Notes: a model not told the origin generated them from the letters alone. Shown: positions 42,101-50,637, numbered from the stretch's first letter. The stretch: DNA of 64,000 nucleotides from Actinomadura rifamycini DSM 43936 (GCF_000425065.1 NZ_AULB01000029.1:56842-120841); one strand, 5' to 3'. Program-made: numbers and translations.

Positions 42101-42667
42101 AAGGCGGACGCGAAGGCCGCCAAGGGCGAGCCGAAGCAGGACGCCGCGAAGGCGGAGCCCGCGAAGGGCCGGCGGGGCCGCGCGGCGAAGGCCGCGGAGG
42201 CCGAGCCCGCCGAGGCCGCGGCGCCGGCTCCGGCGCCCGCCCCGGAGGAGGCCGCGCCGGTGCGGACGCGCCCGAAGAAGTCGGGCCCGGCCAAGCGCCC
42301 GGCCGGGCCGCCGCCGGAGCCGGACGCCGACGAGGCGCAGCCCGCGCAGGCCGCGGTCGAGGCCGCGGAGGCCGCCGCGGAAGCCGCGGACGTCGCGCCC
42401 GGCACGCTGGACGCCGCCGAGCCCGAGCCCGTCGCGGTGCAGGCGAACGGTTCGTCGAACGGGCTGTCGAACGGCGCCGCGCCCGCCGCCGCGCCGGACG
42501 CCGCCCCGGCCGACGAGGCCCCGGCCGAGCCGGCCGAGGCCGCCGAGCCGGCGGCGCCGTCCGAGGCCGCGGCCGGGGACGGCGACGGCGAGGCGGCCGC
42601 GGCACCGCGCCGCCGCACCCGCCGCTCCCGCGTCGCCGCGCAGGCCGCCGACGGCGCCGACGACTGA
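39182..42667 (+). CDS. rne: Ribonuclease E/G
   Basis: An 1161-residue endoribonuclease. The catalytic core lies centrally (~525-930): S1 domain VGNVYLGKVQNVLPSMEAAFVDIG, catalytic aspartates in DRTEAMTVIDVNTGKF (~813) and IVVIDFIDM (~861), and the Zn-link CESCNGRG (~923). It is flanked by a ~520-residue N-terminal Glu/Ala/Pro/Lys-rich extension containing KADKADK repeats and RRRRRGGRGRGR, and a ~220-residue C-terminal extension. Such split scaffolds on both sides are usual in Streptomyces-type RNase E. ATG at 39182 follows GGGAG. It processes rRNA and decays mRNA; the downstream L21/L27 genes are its conserved neighbours. Confidence 0.95.
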   Translation: MLENEADSAQAEGTEDENTAATGADGTGGSGVTTRPRRRASRPAGPPPEVDEEPATPPAAPAAETASEDETVEDEDEETAEGTGETAEAEAAQTEAAQDARADAAQAESVPEGAAEAAPAEEPAAGAEEPAAAEEPAAAEEPAPPKKTARTRARRSTKAAEPAETAEPVPPTGAETSPEIESESAKKSDDKNADDEKADEKADEKAPATRTRTRRRTAAAKTAEPPAESAAPAEPPAASAEVPPAPTVPPAVPSVPEVPAVPVAGAAPGTGEVSETEPASGIAVPGVTFQPPMVVFQPPQPKPEDAARREEAVKAAAETAEREADEEVDDRADDDSEDRPSRRRRRRGGRGRGRNGRDGADDDAQGAEETEEEPAPADKGRADKADKTEKADKADKADKAKERAKTEKSKAAKAKDAKDAKEQPKEAEADAGDHDDESGQGGTSRRRRRRRRRSGGDGDGANGTDDPPNTVVHVREARAVEDEVQSVRGSTRLEAKKQRRREGREQGRRRPPVITEAEFLARREAVERVMVVRQEGERTQIAVLEDDILVEHYVNRATHQSYVGNVYLGKVQNVLPSMEAAFVDIGKGRNAVLYAGEVNWDVAGLVGQPRRIESALKSGQSVLVQVTKDPLGHKGARLTSQVSLPGRYLVYVPDGSMTGISRKLPDKERSRLKQILKRVMPDNAGVIVRTAAEGATEEELARDVSRLAAQWENIQKKVKTASAPSLLYGEPDLTIRVVRDIFNEDFSKLVVSGAGAWDTVSEYVQYVAPHLADRVERWTDDQDVLGAFRIDEQIAKALDRKVWLPSGGSLVIDRTEAMTVIDVNTGKFTGQGGNLEETVTRNNLEAAEEIVRQLRLRDIGGIVVIDFIDMVLESNRDLVLRRLVECLSRDRTKHQVAEVTSLGLVQMTRKRVGQGLLEAFSETCESCNGRGIHVHLTPVDLKAEKETGGRRRKRKGEVERAVEEKLAKSEKPEKADAKAAKGEPKQDAAKAEPAKGRRGRAAKAAEAEPAEAAAPAPAPAPEEAAPVRTRPKKSGPAKRPAGPPPEPDADEAQPAQAAVEAAEAAAEAADVAPGTLDAAEPEPVAVQANGSSNGLSNGAAPAAAPDAAPADEAPAEPAEAAEPAAPSEAAAGDGDGEAAAAPRRRTRRSRVAAQAADGADD
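40328..40380 (+). repeat. Nine-base KAD repeat in rne
   Basis: GCCGACAAG recurs with small changes and encodes a lysine-rich KADKADK run in the N-terminal extension, a likely disordered RNA- or protein-binding segment. Confidence 0.7.
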
Positions 42668-42985
42668 CGGACGGACGGACGTCCCGGCCCGATCGCACGG
42701 GTACGCGCAATGCGCACGCGTTCGCGATCGGGTCAGGACGTCCAGTACACTCGTACTTCGGTGTGGTGACGCGCGCCGACACGAACTCGCACCGCGGTCC
42801 CCGTCCGGGGCCCGTCCGGTGCACCCCCCGCCGATCCGGTGGGGACGAGCAGAGAGCGCCGCGGCTTCGGCCCGGCGTGCCGCCTCCGGTCCCGTGCCGG
42901 GGGTAGGCCCTCATCCGAGGGCTGGTACAGCCACGCGTGGGACTGGTTCGGTCCAGAAGCACGCGCACGACGAGAGGTTTCCGCG
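42668..42985. other. rplU leader region
   Basis: This 318-nt region holds a structured segment at 42690-42730 whose ends CGATCGC and GCGATCG pair, followed by TACACT (42746-42751), a possible -10 for the rplU-rpmA-obg operon. The long leader (~230 nt) may allow ribosomal-protein feedback; I cannot identify a known class. Confidence 0.4.
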
Positions 42986-43300
42986 GTGTACGCGATTGTC
43001 CGCGCAGGCGGCAGGCAGGAGAAGGTCGCCGTCGACGACGTGCTGACCGTCGACAAGCTGGCCGGCGAGGTGGGCTCGACCGTCACGTTCCCGGCCGTGC
43101 TGGTCGTGGACGGCGACCGGGTCGTCAGCTCTTCGGCCGACCTGGCCCGCTACGAGGTGACCGCCGAGATCCTCGGCGCGGTCAAGGGCCCGAAGATCAA
43201 CATCATGCACTACCGGAACAAGACCGGGTACAAGCGGCGGATGGGGCACCGCCAGCCGTACACCGAGGTCAAGATCACCGGTATCGAGTCCGGAAAGTAA
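42986..43300 (+). CDS. rplU: 50S ribosomal protein L21
   Basis: A 104-residue protein starting MYAIVRAGGRQEKVAVDDV (GTG) with the family C-terminal block KINIMHYRNKTGYKRRMGHRQPYTEVKI. It binds 23S rRNA domain VI and the L20 region. AGAGG lies upstream of the GTG. It is followed after 13 nt by rpmA. Confidence 0.97.
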   Translation: MYAIVRAGGRQEKVAVDDVLTVDKLAGEVGSTVTFPAVLVVDGDRVVSSSADLARYEVTAEILGAVKGPKINIMHYRNKTGYKRRMGHRQPYTEVKITGIESGK

Positions 43301-43313
43301 GGAGAGCGGTCAC

Positions 43314-43571
43314 ATGGCACACAAGAAGGGCGCATCGTCCAGCCGTAACGGTCGCGACTCCAACGCCAAGCGCCTCGGCGTGAAGCGGTTCGGCGGCCAG
43401 GTCGTCAACGCCGGCGAGATCATCGTCCGGCAGCGCGGCACCCACTTCCACCCCGGCCCCGGCGTCGGCCGCGGCGGCGACGACACGCTGTTCGCGCTCG
43501 TCGCGGGTGCGGTGGAGTTCCGGCGCTACCGCGGCCGCAACGCGGTCAGCGTCGTCCCGCCGGCGGAGTAG
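43314..43571 (+). CDS. rpmA: 50S ribosomal protein L27
   Basis: An 85-residue protein, MAHKKGASSSRNGRDSNAKR at the N terminus and GGQVVNAGEIIVRQRGTHFHPG in the core. The N-terminal tail reaches the peptidyl-transferase centre. It starts directly with AHKKG, so there is no cleaved N-terminal extension as found in some Firmicutes. ATG at 43314 follows GGAGAG. Confidence 0.98.
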   Translation: MAHKKGASSSRNGRDSNAKRLGVKRFGGQVVNAGEIIVRQRGTHFHPGPGVGRGGDDTLFALVAGAVEFRRYRGRNAVSVVPPAE

Positions 43572-43592
43572 TCCGCTTCGGGAAGAGTCTTT

Positions 43593-43626
43593 CGCAAGGG
43601 GCGGACCGTTCGGTCCGTCCCTTGCG
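43593..43626 (+). terminator. Hairpin after rpmA
   Basis: CGCAAGGGGCGGACCG and CGGTCCGTCCCTTGCG pair over 16 bp with one G·T pair and a TT loop, followed by CTGTTTC. Obg may be partly separated from the ribosomal genes here. Confidence 0.75.
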
Positions 43627-43671
43627 CTGTTTCTAGAGCCCTTCGCGGGGCCGAGCGCAAGGAGAGTCGCC

Positions 43672-45066
43672 GTGGCCGCTGGTGCGGGATCGGGTGCGCA
43701 GTTCGTCGACCGGGTGGTGCTGCACGTCGCGGCGGGCAGCGGCGGGAACGGCTGCGCGTCGATCCACCGCGAGAAGTTCAAGCCGCTCGGCGGCCCGGAC
43801 GGGGCGAACGGCGGCAACGGCGGCGACGTCGTGCTCGTCGTCGACACCAACGCCGCGAGCCTCCTGGAGTACCACCGGCGCCCGCACCGCCGGGCGGGCA
43901 ACGGCAGGCCGGGGCAGGGCGGGCACCGGACGGGCGCCAACGGCGACGACGTGGTCCTGCCGGTCCCCGACGGCACCGTCGTCAAGGAGGGCGACGAGGT
44001 GCTGGCCGACCTGGTCGGCGAGGGCACCCGGTTCGTGATCGCGCGCGGCGGCCGCGGCGGCCTCGGGAACGCGGCGCTGGCCACCGCCAAGCGCAAGGCG
44101 CCGGGGTTCGCGCTGCTCGGCGAGCCCGGCGAGGAGCGCGACGTCGTCCTGGAGCTGAAGAGCGTCGCCGACGTCGCGCTGGTCGGGTTCCCGAGCGCCG
44201 GGAAGTCGTCGCTGATCGCCGCGCTGTCCGCCGCGAAGCCGAAGATCGCCGACTACCCGTTCACCACGCTCGTCCCGAACCTCGGGGTGGTGAGCGCGGG
44301 CGACACGACGTTCACGGTCGCCGACGTCCCGGGCCTGATCGAGGGCGCCAGCGAGGGCCGCGGCCTGGGGCTGGAGTTCCTCCGGCACATCGAGCGGTCG
44401 TCGACGCTGGCGCACGTCCTCGACTGCGCGACGCCCGAGCCCGGCCGGGACCCGCTCAGCGACTTCGAGGTCATCGAGCGCGAACTGCAGGCGTACGACC
44501 GGGTCCTCGGCGACCGCCCGCTGTCGGACCGCCCGCGGCTGGTGGTGCTGAACAAGGTGGACGTCCCGGACGCGCGCGACCTCGCCGAGCTCGTCCGCCC
44601 GGAGTTCGAGGCGCGCGGCCTGCGCGTGTTCGAGGTGTCCGCGGCGACGCACGAGGGCCTGCGGGAGCTGTCGTTCGCGCTGGCCGCGATGGTCGCGGAG
44701 CACCGCGCGAGCCTGCCCCCGGCGGAGCCGACCCGCATCGTGATCCGGCCGGAGCCGGTCGGCGGCGGCGCGGAGTTCGAGGTGAAGCCGATGGGCGCGA
44801 ACACCTACCTGATCACCGGGGCGAAGCCCGTCCGGTGGCTGCGGCAGACCGACTTCCAGAACGAGGAGGCCGTCGGGTACCTCGCCGACCGCCTGGCGCG
44901 GCTCGGCATCGAGGACGCCCTGCGCGAGGCGGGCGCCGAGGCCGGCGCGACCGTCATGATCGGCACCGTCGACGACTCGGTGGTGTTCGACTGGGAGCCC
45001 GACATCCCGGCCGGGGAGGCCGCCGCGGGCCCGCGCGGCACCGACCGCCGGCTCGACGGCCGCTGA
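43672..45066 (+). CDS. obg: Obg GTPase (CgtA)
   Basis: A 464-residue ribosome-assembly GTPase. The Gly-rich Obg fold opens the protein (FVDRVVLHVAAGSGGNGCASIHREKF). The GTPase domain has G1 GFPSAGKSS near residue 173, G3 DVPGLIEGA, G4 NKVD and G5 SAATHE. The C-terminal OCT domain (~330-430) includes EFEVKPMGANTYLITGAKPVRWLRQ. It links 50S maturation, growth and (p)ppGpp, and in streptomycetes controls aerial mycelium. GTG at 43672 follows AAGGAGAG. proB begins 18 nt after its stop. Confidence 0.96.
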   Translation: MAAGAGSGAQFVDRVVLHVAAGSGGNGCASIHREKFKPLGGPDGANGGNGGDVVLVVDTNAASLLEYHRRPHRRAGNGRPGQGGHRTGANGDDVVLPVPDGTVVKEGDEVLADLVGEGTRFVIARGGRGGLGNAALATAKRKAPGFALLGEPGEERDVVLELKSVADVALVGFPSAGKSSLIAALSAAKPKIADYPFTTLVPNLGVVSAGDTTFTVADVPGLIEGASEGRGLGLEFLRHIERSSTLAHVLDCATPEPGRDPLSDFEVIERELQAYDRVLGDRPLSDRPRLVVLNKVDVPDARDLAELVRPEFEARGLRVFEVSAATHEGLRELSFALAAMVAEHRASLPPAEPTRIVIRPEPVGGGAEFEVKPMGANTYLITGAKPVRWLRQTDFQNEEAVGYLADRLARLGIEDALREAGAEAGATVMIGTVDDSVVFDWEPDIPAGEAAAGPRGTDRRLDGR

Positions 45067-45084
45067 CCGGGGGAGGGGACGCAG

Positions 45085-46197
45085 GTGACCGAACGCGCGG
45101 GGATCGCGAAGGCCCGCCGGATCGTGGTCAAGGCGGGCTCGTCGTCGCTGACCACGCCGCAGGGGACGATCGACGCCGCCCGCATCGACGCCCTCGTGGA
45201 CGTGCTGGCGGCCCGCCGGGACGCGGGCGCGGAGATCGTGTTCGTGTCGTCGGGGGCGATCGCGGCCGGGCTCGGCCCGCTCGGCCTGACGCGGCGCCCG
45301 TCCGACCTCGCGACGCAGCAGGCGGCGGCCAGCGTCGGGCAGGGCGCGCTGTTCGCCCGGTACACGTCGTCGTTCGCCCGGTACGGCGTCACGGTCGGGC
45401 AGGTGCTGCTGACCGCCGACGACATGATGCGCCGCTCCCACCACCGCAACGCGCAGCGGACGCTCGCGCAGCTCCTCGCGCTGGGGGTGCTGCCGATCGT
45501 CAACGAGAACGACACGGTCGCCACGGACGAGATCCGGTTCGGCGACAACGACCGGCTCGCGGCGCTCGTCGCCCACCTGACGCGCGCGGACGCGCTCGTC
45601 CTGCTGTCGGACGTGGACGCCCTGTACACGGGCGACCCGCGGCAGCCGGGCGCCCGCCGCATCACCGACGTCCGGTCCCCGGCCGACCTGGACGGGGTGA
45701 AGCTCGGCGGGTCGGGGCGCGTCGGGACGGGCGGCATGGTCACCAAGGTGGAGGCGGCCCGGATCGCGGGCATCCCGGTGGTGCTGACGAACGCCGCGTC
45801 CGCCGCGCGCGCCGTCGCGGGCGACCCCGTCGGCACGCTGTTCCACCCGGCGGACGACCGCCGCCGCGCCACTCGGCACCTGTGGCTGGCGCACGCCACG
45901 ACCGGGCAGGGCCGCATCGTGCTCGACCCGGGCGCCGTCGACGCGGTCGTCCGGCGGGGCAAGTCGCTGCTGCCCGCGGGCGTCACGGGCGTCGAGGGCG
46001 ACTTCGCGGCGGGCGACCCGGTCGACCTGTGCGGCGCGGACGGCGCGGTCGTCGCGCGCGGCCTGGCGAACTACGACGCGTCGGAGATCCCCGACCTGAT
46101 GGGCCGCTCCACCCGCTGGCTGGCGCGGGAGCTGGGCCCCGAGTACGAACGCGAGATAATCCACCGCGACCACCTCGTGGTGCTGACCGACCGCTGA
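45085..46197 (+). CDS. proB: Glutamate 5-kinase
   Basis: A 370-residue kinase for the first step of proline synthesis. The amino-acid kinase domain shows RIVVKAGSSSLTT at the start, FVSSGAIAAGLGPLGL, and INENDTVA-like VNENDTVATDEIRFGDND for substrate binding, then GTGGMVTKVEAARIA. A C-terminal PUA domain (~285-370, VDAVVRRGKSLLPAGVTGVEG) is present. GTG at 45085 follows GGGGAGGGG. It is expected to be feedback-inhibited by proline. proA follows after 32 nt; obg-proB-proA order is conserved. Confidence 0.97.
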   Translation: MTERAGIAKARRIVVKAGSSSLTTPQGTIDAARIDALVDVLAARRDAGAEIVFVSSGAIAAGLGPLGLTRRPSDLATQQAAASVGQGALFARYTSSFARYGVTVGQVLLTADDMMRRSHHRNAQRTLAQLLALGVLPIVNENDTVATDEIRFGDNDRLAALVAHLTRADALVLLSDVDALYTGDPRQPGARRITDVRSPADLDGVKLGGSGRVGTGGMVTKVEAARIAGIPVVLTNAASAARAVAGDPVGTLFHPADDRRRATRHLWLAHATTGQGRIVLDPGAVDAVVRRGKSLLPAGVTGVEGDFAAGDPVDLCGADGAVVARGLANYDASEIPDLMGRSTRWLARELGPEYEREIIHRDHLVVLTDR

Positions 46198-46229
46198 CCC
46201 CAGTGATTCGACCCGGAGAGGAACGTCGG

Positions 46230-47501
46230 ATGAGCGAGCAGGACCGGGAACGCGAGGAGTTCCTGCGGGTGGCGCGCACCGCCCGCGACGCCGCCGCGGG
46301 GCTGGCGCCGCTGCCGCGCGCCGCGAAGGACGCCGCGCTGCACGCGATCGCGGACGCGCTGGTGGCGGAGGCCGCGCGGATCATCAAGGCGAACGAGGCG
46401 GACGTCGCGCGGGCCCGCGAGAACGGCACCCCCGAGTACATGATCGACCGGCTGAGCCTGTCGGCGGAGCGGATCGCCGCGGTCGCCGAGGCCGTCCGGG
46501 AGGTCGCGGCGCTGCCGGACCCGGTGGGGGAGACGGTGCGCGGGAACGTCCTGCCGAACGGTCTGGAGCTGCGCCAGATCCGGGTGCCGCTGGGCGTCGT
46601 CGGGATCATCTACGAGGGCCGTCCGAACGTCACGGTGGACGCCGCCGCGCTGTGCCTGAAGAGCGGGAACGTCGCGATGCTGCGCGGCTCGTCGTCGGCG
46701 TACGAGTCGAACTCGGTGCTGGTGGCGGTGATGCAGGAGGCGCTGCGGGGCACGGACGTCCCGGGGGACGCGGTGCAGCTCGTCCCCGGCACGTCCCGTG
46801 AGTCGGTCAAGCACCTGATGCGCGCGCGCGGGCTCGTGGACGTGCTGATCCCGCGGGGCGGCGCGTCGCTGATCAACTCGGTCGTGGAGGAGTCGACCGT
46901 CCCGGTGATCGAGACCGGGGTGGGGAACTGCTCGGTGTACGTCGACGCCGCCGCCGACCTGGACGTGGCGCTGGACATCCTCGTGAACTCGAAGACGCAG
47001 CGCCCGTCCGTCTGCAACGCGGCGGAGACGTTCCTGGTGCACGCGGACGTCGCCGAAGCGTTCGTCCCGCGCGCGCTTGCGGCGTTCAAGGAGAAGGGCG
47101 TCACCGTCCACGGGGACGAGCGGATCCGCTCGCTCGGTGACGGCGTCGTCGAGGCGACCGAGGACGACTGGTACGCCGAGTACCTCTCGCTCGACATCGC
47201 CGCCCGCGTCGTCGGCTCCCTGGACGACGCCGTCGCGCACATCCGCCGGTACGGGTCGGGCCACACGGAGGCGATCGTGACGACGTCGCAGTCCGCCGCG
47301 CGCCGCTTCACCTCGCTCGTCGACTCGGCGGCCGTGATGGTGAACGCCTCGACCCGGTTCACCGACGGCGGCGAGTTCGGCTTCGGCGCGGAGATCGGCA
47401 TCTCCACGCAGAAGCTGCACGCGCGCGGCCCGATGGGCCTGCCGGAGCTGACCTCGACGAAGTACGTCGTCACGGGCGACGGGCACCTGCGCGGGGCCTG
47501 A
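46230..47501 (+). CDS. proA: Gamma-glutamyl phosphate reductase
   Basis: A 423-residue NADPH-dependent enzyme that reduces gamma-glutamyl phosphate to glutamate semialdehyde. Family markers: PLGVVGIIYEGRPNVTVDAAALCLKSGN, the catalytic Cys in RPSVCNAAETFLVH near residue 262, and VMVNASTRFTDGGEFGFGAEIGIST. ATG at 46230 follows GGAGAGGA. Length is standard. It forms an operon with proB. Confidence 0.97.
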   Translation: MSEQDREREEFLRVARTARDAAAGLAPLPRAAKDAALHAIADALVAEAARIIKANEADVARARENGTPEYMIDRLSLSAERIAAVAEAVREVAALPDPVGETVRGNVLPNGLELRQIRVPLGVVGIIYEGRPNVTVDAAALCLKSGNVAMLRGSSSAYESNSVLVAVMQEALRGTDVPGDAVQLVPGTSRESVKHLMRARGLVDVLIPRGGASLINSVVEESTVPVIETGVGNCSVYVDAAADLDVALDILVNSKTQRPSVCNAAETFLVHADVAEAFVPRALAAFKEKGVTVHGDERIRSLGDGVVEATEDDWYAEYLSLDIAARVVGSLDDAVAHIRRYGSGHTEAIVTTSQSAARRFTSLVDSAAVMVNASTRFTDGGEFGFGAEIGISTQKLHARGPMGLPELTSTKYVVTGDGHLRGA

Positions 47502-47538
47502 CCGGCCGTCCGGTCCGGCGGCGGCTGATCCGAGATCC

Positions 47539-47573
47539 GTTCATCTATGTGACATCTCGGGGCTTGATGTCAC
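47539..47573 (+). promoter_or_regulatory. PHO-box-like repeats and dyad before the phosphoesterase gene
   Basis: GTTCATCTATG (47539-47549) and TGACATCTCGG (47550-47560) are two adjacent 11-nt units sharing CATCT, the spacing of Streptomyces PhoP direct repeats. Overlapping them, GTGACATC and GATGTCAC (47549-47573) form an 8-bp dyad around 9 nt. Either suggests regulation of the downstream phosphoesterase, perhaps by phosphate. Confidence 0.4.
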
Positions 47574-47600
47574 TCATGTCCGTGTGATCTGATCCACAGC

Positions 47601-49364
47601 GTGACTCGTGAGATCAGCCGCCGCCGCGTCCTGCGGGGCGCCGCCCTGGGGGCGGGGATCGCCGCCACCGGGCTCACCGCCTTCCCGGCCCGCGCCGCCG
47701 CCGTCCCCCGCCTGCGCGGCCCGGTCGCCGGCACCACCCTCGACCGCACCTACCTCCTCGGCGCCCCGGGCGCGGGCGGCTACCGCCGGGTCGTCGCCGG
47801 CCCGGGCGAGCCGCACGTCCTGCGCCGCGACCTCGGCGGCACCGCGTCGCCCGGCCGGGCCGCGCGCCGCCGCGGCGTCCTCGCCTTCGGGCACCTCACC
47901 GACGTCCACGTGATCGACGCGCAGTCCCCGGCGCGCGTCGAGTTCGTCGACCGGTTCAAGGACGCCCTGAGCGTCCTGCCCGTCGAGGGGGCGTACCGGC
48001 CGCAGGAGATCCTGTCCACGCACGTCGCCGAGGCCATGGTCCGGTCGATGAACGCCGTCGGGCGCGGCCCCGCGACCGGCCTCGACCTCGCGTTCGTCAT
48101 CAACACCGGGGACGCGGCCGACAACGTCCAGTACAACGAGATCCGCTGGATCATCGACCTCCTCGACGGCGGGCGCGTCCGCCCCGACTCCGGCGACCCG
48201 AACCGGTACGAGGGCGTCATGGACCTCGCCGCCTACGACCGCGCCTACTGGCACCCCGAGGGGCCGCCGCCCGGCGCCGAGGCCGACCTGCCGACGGTCC
48301 GGCACGGATTCCCGCAGGTCCGGGGCCTCGTGGACGCCGCCCGCCGCCCCTTCCGGGCGACCGGCCTGCGGGCGCCCTGGTACGCGGTGTTCGGCAACCA
48401 CGACGGCCTGGTCCAGGGCAACCTGCCCATCAACCCGCTGGTCACCGCGCTCGCCACCGGCGGCATCAAGATCGGCGCCCCGGCCGACGACGCGCAGGCG
48501 CAGCGGCTCGCCCGCATGATCACCGACGGGGACGGGCGCGAGCTGGTGCGGCTGAGCCGCGCCCGCGGGGCGTCCGGCGGCGGCCTGTTCCGCCCGGTCA
48601 CCCCCGACCCGGACCGCCGGATGCTGTCGCGCGCCGAGGTCGTCCGCGAGCACTTCCGCACGAGCGCGCCCCTGCGCGGCCACGGCTTCACCTCCGCCAA
48701 CCTCCGCGACGGGACGGCGTACTACGCGTTCGACCAGGGCGTCGTGCGGGGCATCGCGCTCGACACCGTCAACCCCAACGGCTACTCCGAAGGCTCCCTC
48801 GACCGCGCCCAGCTCGCCTGGCTGGAGGACGAACTCAAGGCCGGCAGCCGCCGCTACCGCGACGCCCGCGGCGAACTCGTCGCGCACGACGTCCGGGACC
48901 GCCTGTTCGTCCTGTTCAGCCACCACCCGATCGCCTCCCTCGGCAACCCGCTCGGCGGAGACCGGGTCCTCGGCGACGAGGTGGAGGCCCTCCTCCTGCG
49001 CTACCCGAACGTCGTCCTGTGGGTGAACGGCCATACCCACCGCAACGAGGTCATCCCGCACGCCCGCGAGGGCGGGTCGGAGCCGGGCGGGTTCTGGGAG
49101 GTCAACACGGCTGCGCACATCGACTTCCCGCAGCAGAGCCGCATCGTCGAACTCGCCGACAACGGCGACGGCACCCTGTCGGTCTTCGCGACCGTCCTCG
49201 ACTCGGCCGGGCCCGCCGCGCACGGCGGCCGCATCGGTGACCCCGTCCGGCTCGCGTCGCTCGCCCGCGAACTCGCCGGCAACGACTGGCAGGACGCGCC
49301 GGACGAGCGGCGCGGCGGCGCCGACGACCGCAACGTCGAACTCCTCGTCCCCAAACCGTTCTAG
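47601..49364 (+). CDS. Tat-exported calcineurin-type metallophosphoesterase (TIGR03767-like)
   Basis: A 587-residue exported phosphoesterase. The N terminus has a twin-arginine signal (SRRRVLRGAALGAGIAATGL, cleavage near FPARA-AA). The calcineurin-like motifs are spread along the protein: LAFGHLTDVHVID (~101), INTGDAADN, VFGNHDG (~265), FSHHP (~438), and VNGHTHRNEV (~475). These bind two metal ions. It matches the large actinobacterial TIGR03767 phosphoesterases; the substrate is unknown. GTG at 47601 has no clear Shine-Dalgarno. A hairpin follows. The overlapping upstream repeats suggest phosphate control. Confidence 0.9.
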   Translation: MTREISRRRVLRGAALGAGIAATGLTAFPARAAAVPRLRGPVAGTTLDRTYLLGAPGAGGYRRVVAGPGEPHVLRRDLGGTASPGRAARRRGVLAFGHLTDVHVIDAQSPARVEFVDRFKDALSVLPVEGAYRPQEILSTHVAEAMVRSMNAVGRGPATGLDLAFVINTGDAADNVQYNEIRWIIDLLDGGRVRPDSGDPNRYEGVMDLAAYDRAYWHPEGPPPGAEADLPTVRHGFPQVRGLVDAARRPFRATGLRAPWYAVFGNHDGLVQGNLPINPLVTALATGGIKIGAPADDAQAQRLARMITDGDGRELVRLSRARGASGGGLFRPVTPDPDRRMLSRAEVVREHFRTSAPLRGHGFTSANLRDGTAYYAFDQGVVRGIALDTVNPNGYSEGSLDRAQLAWLEDELKAGSRRYRDARGELVAHDVRDRLFVLFSHHPIASLGNPLGGDRVLGDEVEALLLRYPNVVLWVNGHTHRNEVIPHAREGGSEPGGFWEVNTAAHIDFPQQSRIVELADNGDGTLSVFATVLDSAGPAAHGGRIGDPVRLASLARELAGNDWQDAPDERRGGADDRNVELLVPKPF

Positions 49365-49398
49365 GCGTCCGGCCGCTCCAGGCGCCCCGGACGCCGAA

Positions 49399-49429
49399 AG
49401 GGCCGCCGTGTCCGTGTCACGGCGGCCCT
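49399..49429. terminator. Hairpin between convergent phosphoesterase and M48 genes
   Basis: AGGGCCGCCGTG and CACGGCGGCCCT form a perfect 12-bp stem with a 7-nt loop, 35 nt past the first stop and 19 nt past the second. Confidence 0.8.
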
Positions 49430-49447
49430 CGCTCGGTTCCCGCGGCC

Positions 49448-50479
49448 CTAGCCGCCGTTCGCGCCGTTGGGGCGCCGGGCGATGCGGTCGAACAGGCCGC
49501 CCGCCGCGCCCGCCGCCGCGTCGGCCATGTCGCGGACCTTGCCGACGAACGGGTCGGCCGTCTGCTCCCACGACTCCCGGTACGACCGGGCCGCGTTCCG
49601 GATCTCGTCGGTGACCTTCGCGCTGCCGTCGTCGTCGCGGCGCGCGTAGTCCCCGGCGAGGATGCGCTCGTACTCGCCGCCGCGCGCCCACTTGTCGATC
49701 TCCGCGAACCGGATCACCGCGAACGGGTGCGACTGCGGCAGCAGGTTCAGGAACTTCAGCAGCCCGTCCCGGACGTCGCCGGCCGCGTCGTACTCGCGGG
49801 CCTGCTCCAGGAACGCCTCGGCGCTCATCTCCGACAGCTTCGTCCCGCCCGCGAGCTTCATGTTCACGCGCTTGGCGGCGTCCAGGTCCTGCCCGGCGAG
49901 CAGGCCCGCGCGGTCCGACGACAGCTCCGCCTTGCGGAACCACTCCCGCAGCCCGATGATGATCGCCGCGATGCCCACGTTGCCGAGCGGCAGCCACGCC
50001 AGCCGCGACCCGAGCCCGATGAGGATCTGCATCATCGTCTGGTAGACGGCGTGCCCCGACAGGATGTGCCCGACTTCGTGCCCGACGACGAACCGCAGCT
50101 CCTCGTCGTCCAGCAGGTCGATCAGCCCGGTGTTGATCACGATGAACGGGTCGTCGGAGCCCAGCGCCATCGCGTTCGGGGTCGGGTCCTGCTTGACGAA
50201 GACGTCGGGCACCTTCTTCAGGTCCAGGATGTAGGACGCGTCCCGCACCATGTCGTGCAGGTGGTGGAACTGGTTCTCGCCGACCCGGACGGTCCCGCCC
50301 AGGAACATCAGCCTGATGGCCCGCTCGTTGACCAGTCCCGACAGCTTGCGCAGGACGACGTCGAACCCGGACAGCGAGCGCAGCGCCACCAGCGCCGAGC
50401 GGTCCGCCGGGTGTTCGTAGGCCCGGGAGCTGATCCCGGGGAAGCGCTTGCGTGCTCGATCCGGTGTGTTCTCCGTCAT
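49448..50479 (-). CDS. M48-family zinc metalloprotease
   Basis: A 343-residue peptidase. The zinc motif HEVGH lies in LRFVVGHEVGHILSGH near residue 148; the third ligand is probably the Glu in WFRKAELSSDRAGLL, followed by the conserved D-R-A. One or two hydrophobic segments (LIGLGSRLAWLPLGNVGIAAIIIGL) sit between these motifs, as in membrane-associated M48 proteases. ATG at 50479 is preceded by AAGGAG. Its role is likely in membrane protein quality control. It is divergent from the TnpB gene; the TnpB element lies directly upstream and may have altered its promoter. Confidence 0.9.
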   Translation of the reverse strand: MTENTPDRARKRFPGISSRAYEHPADRSALVALRSLSGFDVVLRKLSGLVNERAIRLMFLGGTVRVGENQFHHLHDMVRDASYILDLKKVPDVFVKQDPTPNAMALGSDDPFIVINTGLIDLLDDEELRFVVGHEVGHILSGHAVYQTMMQILIGLGSRLAWLPLGNVGIAAIIIGLREWFRKAELSSDRAGLLAGQDLDAAKRVNMKLAGGTKLSEMSAEAFLEQAREYDAAGDVRDGLLKFLNLLPQSHPFAVIRFAEIDKWARGGEYERILAGDYARRDDDGSAKVTDEIRNAARSYRESWEQTADPFVGKVRDMADAAAGAAGGLFDRIARRPNGANGG

Positions 50480-50637
50480 CAAGGCTCCTTTGTGGATGCT
50501 CCGGCCTCCGGGCCGGGGGAGAAATGACAATCCTTCAGGACAGGACAAGGGCGGGGATAGGTGGGTCGCTGCCGGGGCGGACCTCCCTCCACCACGCGAG
50601 GACGGGATTCGGCCGATCTCGCGCTACGATCTGTGAC

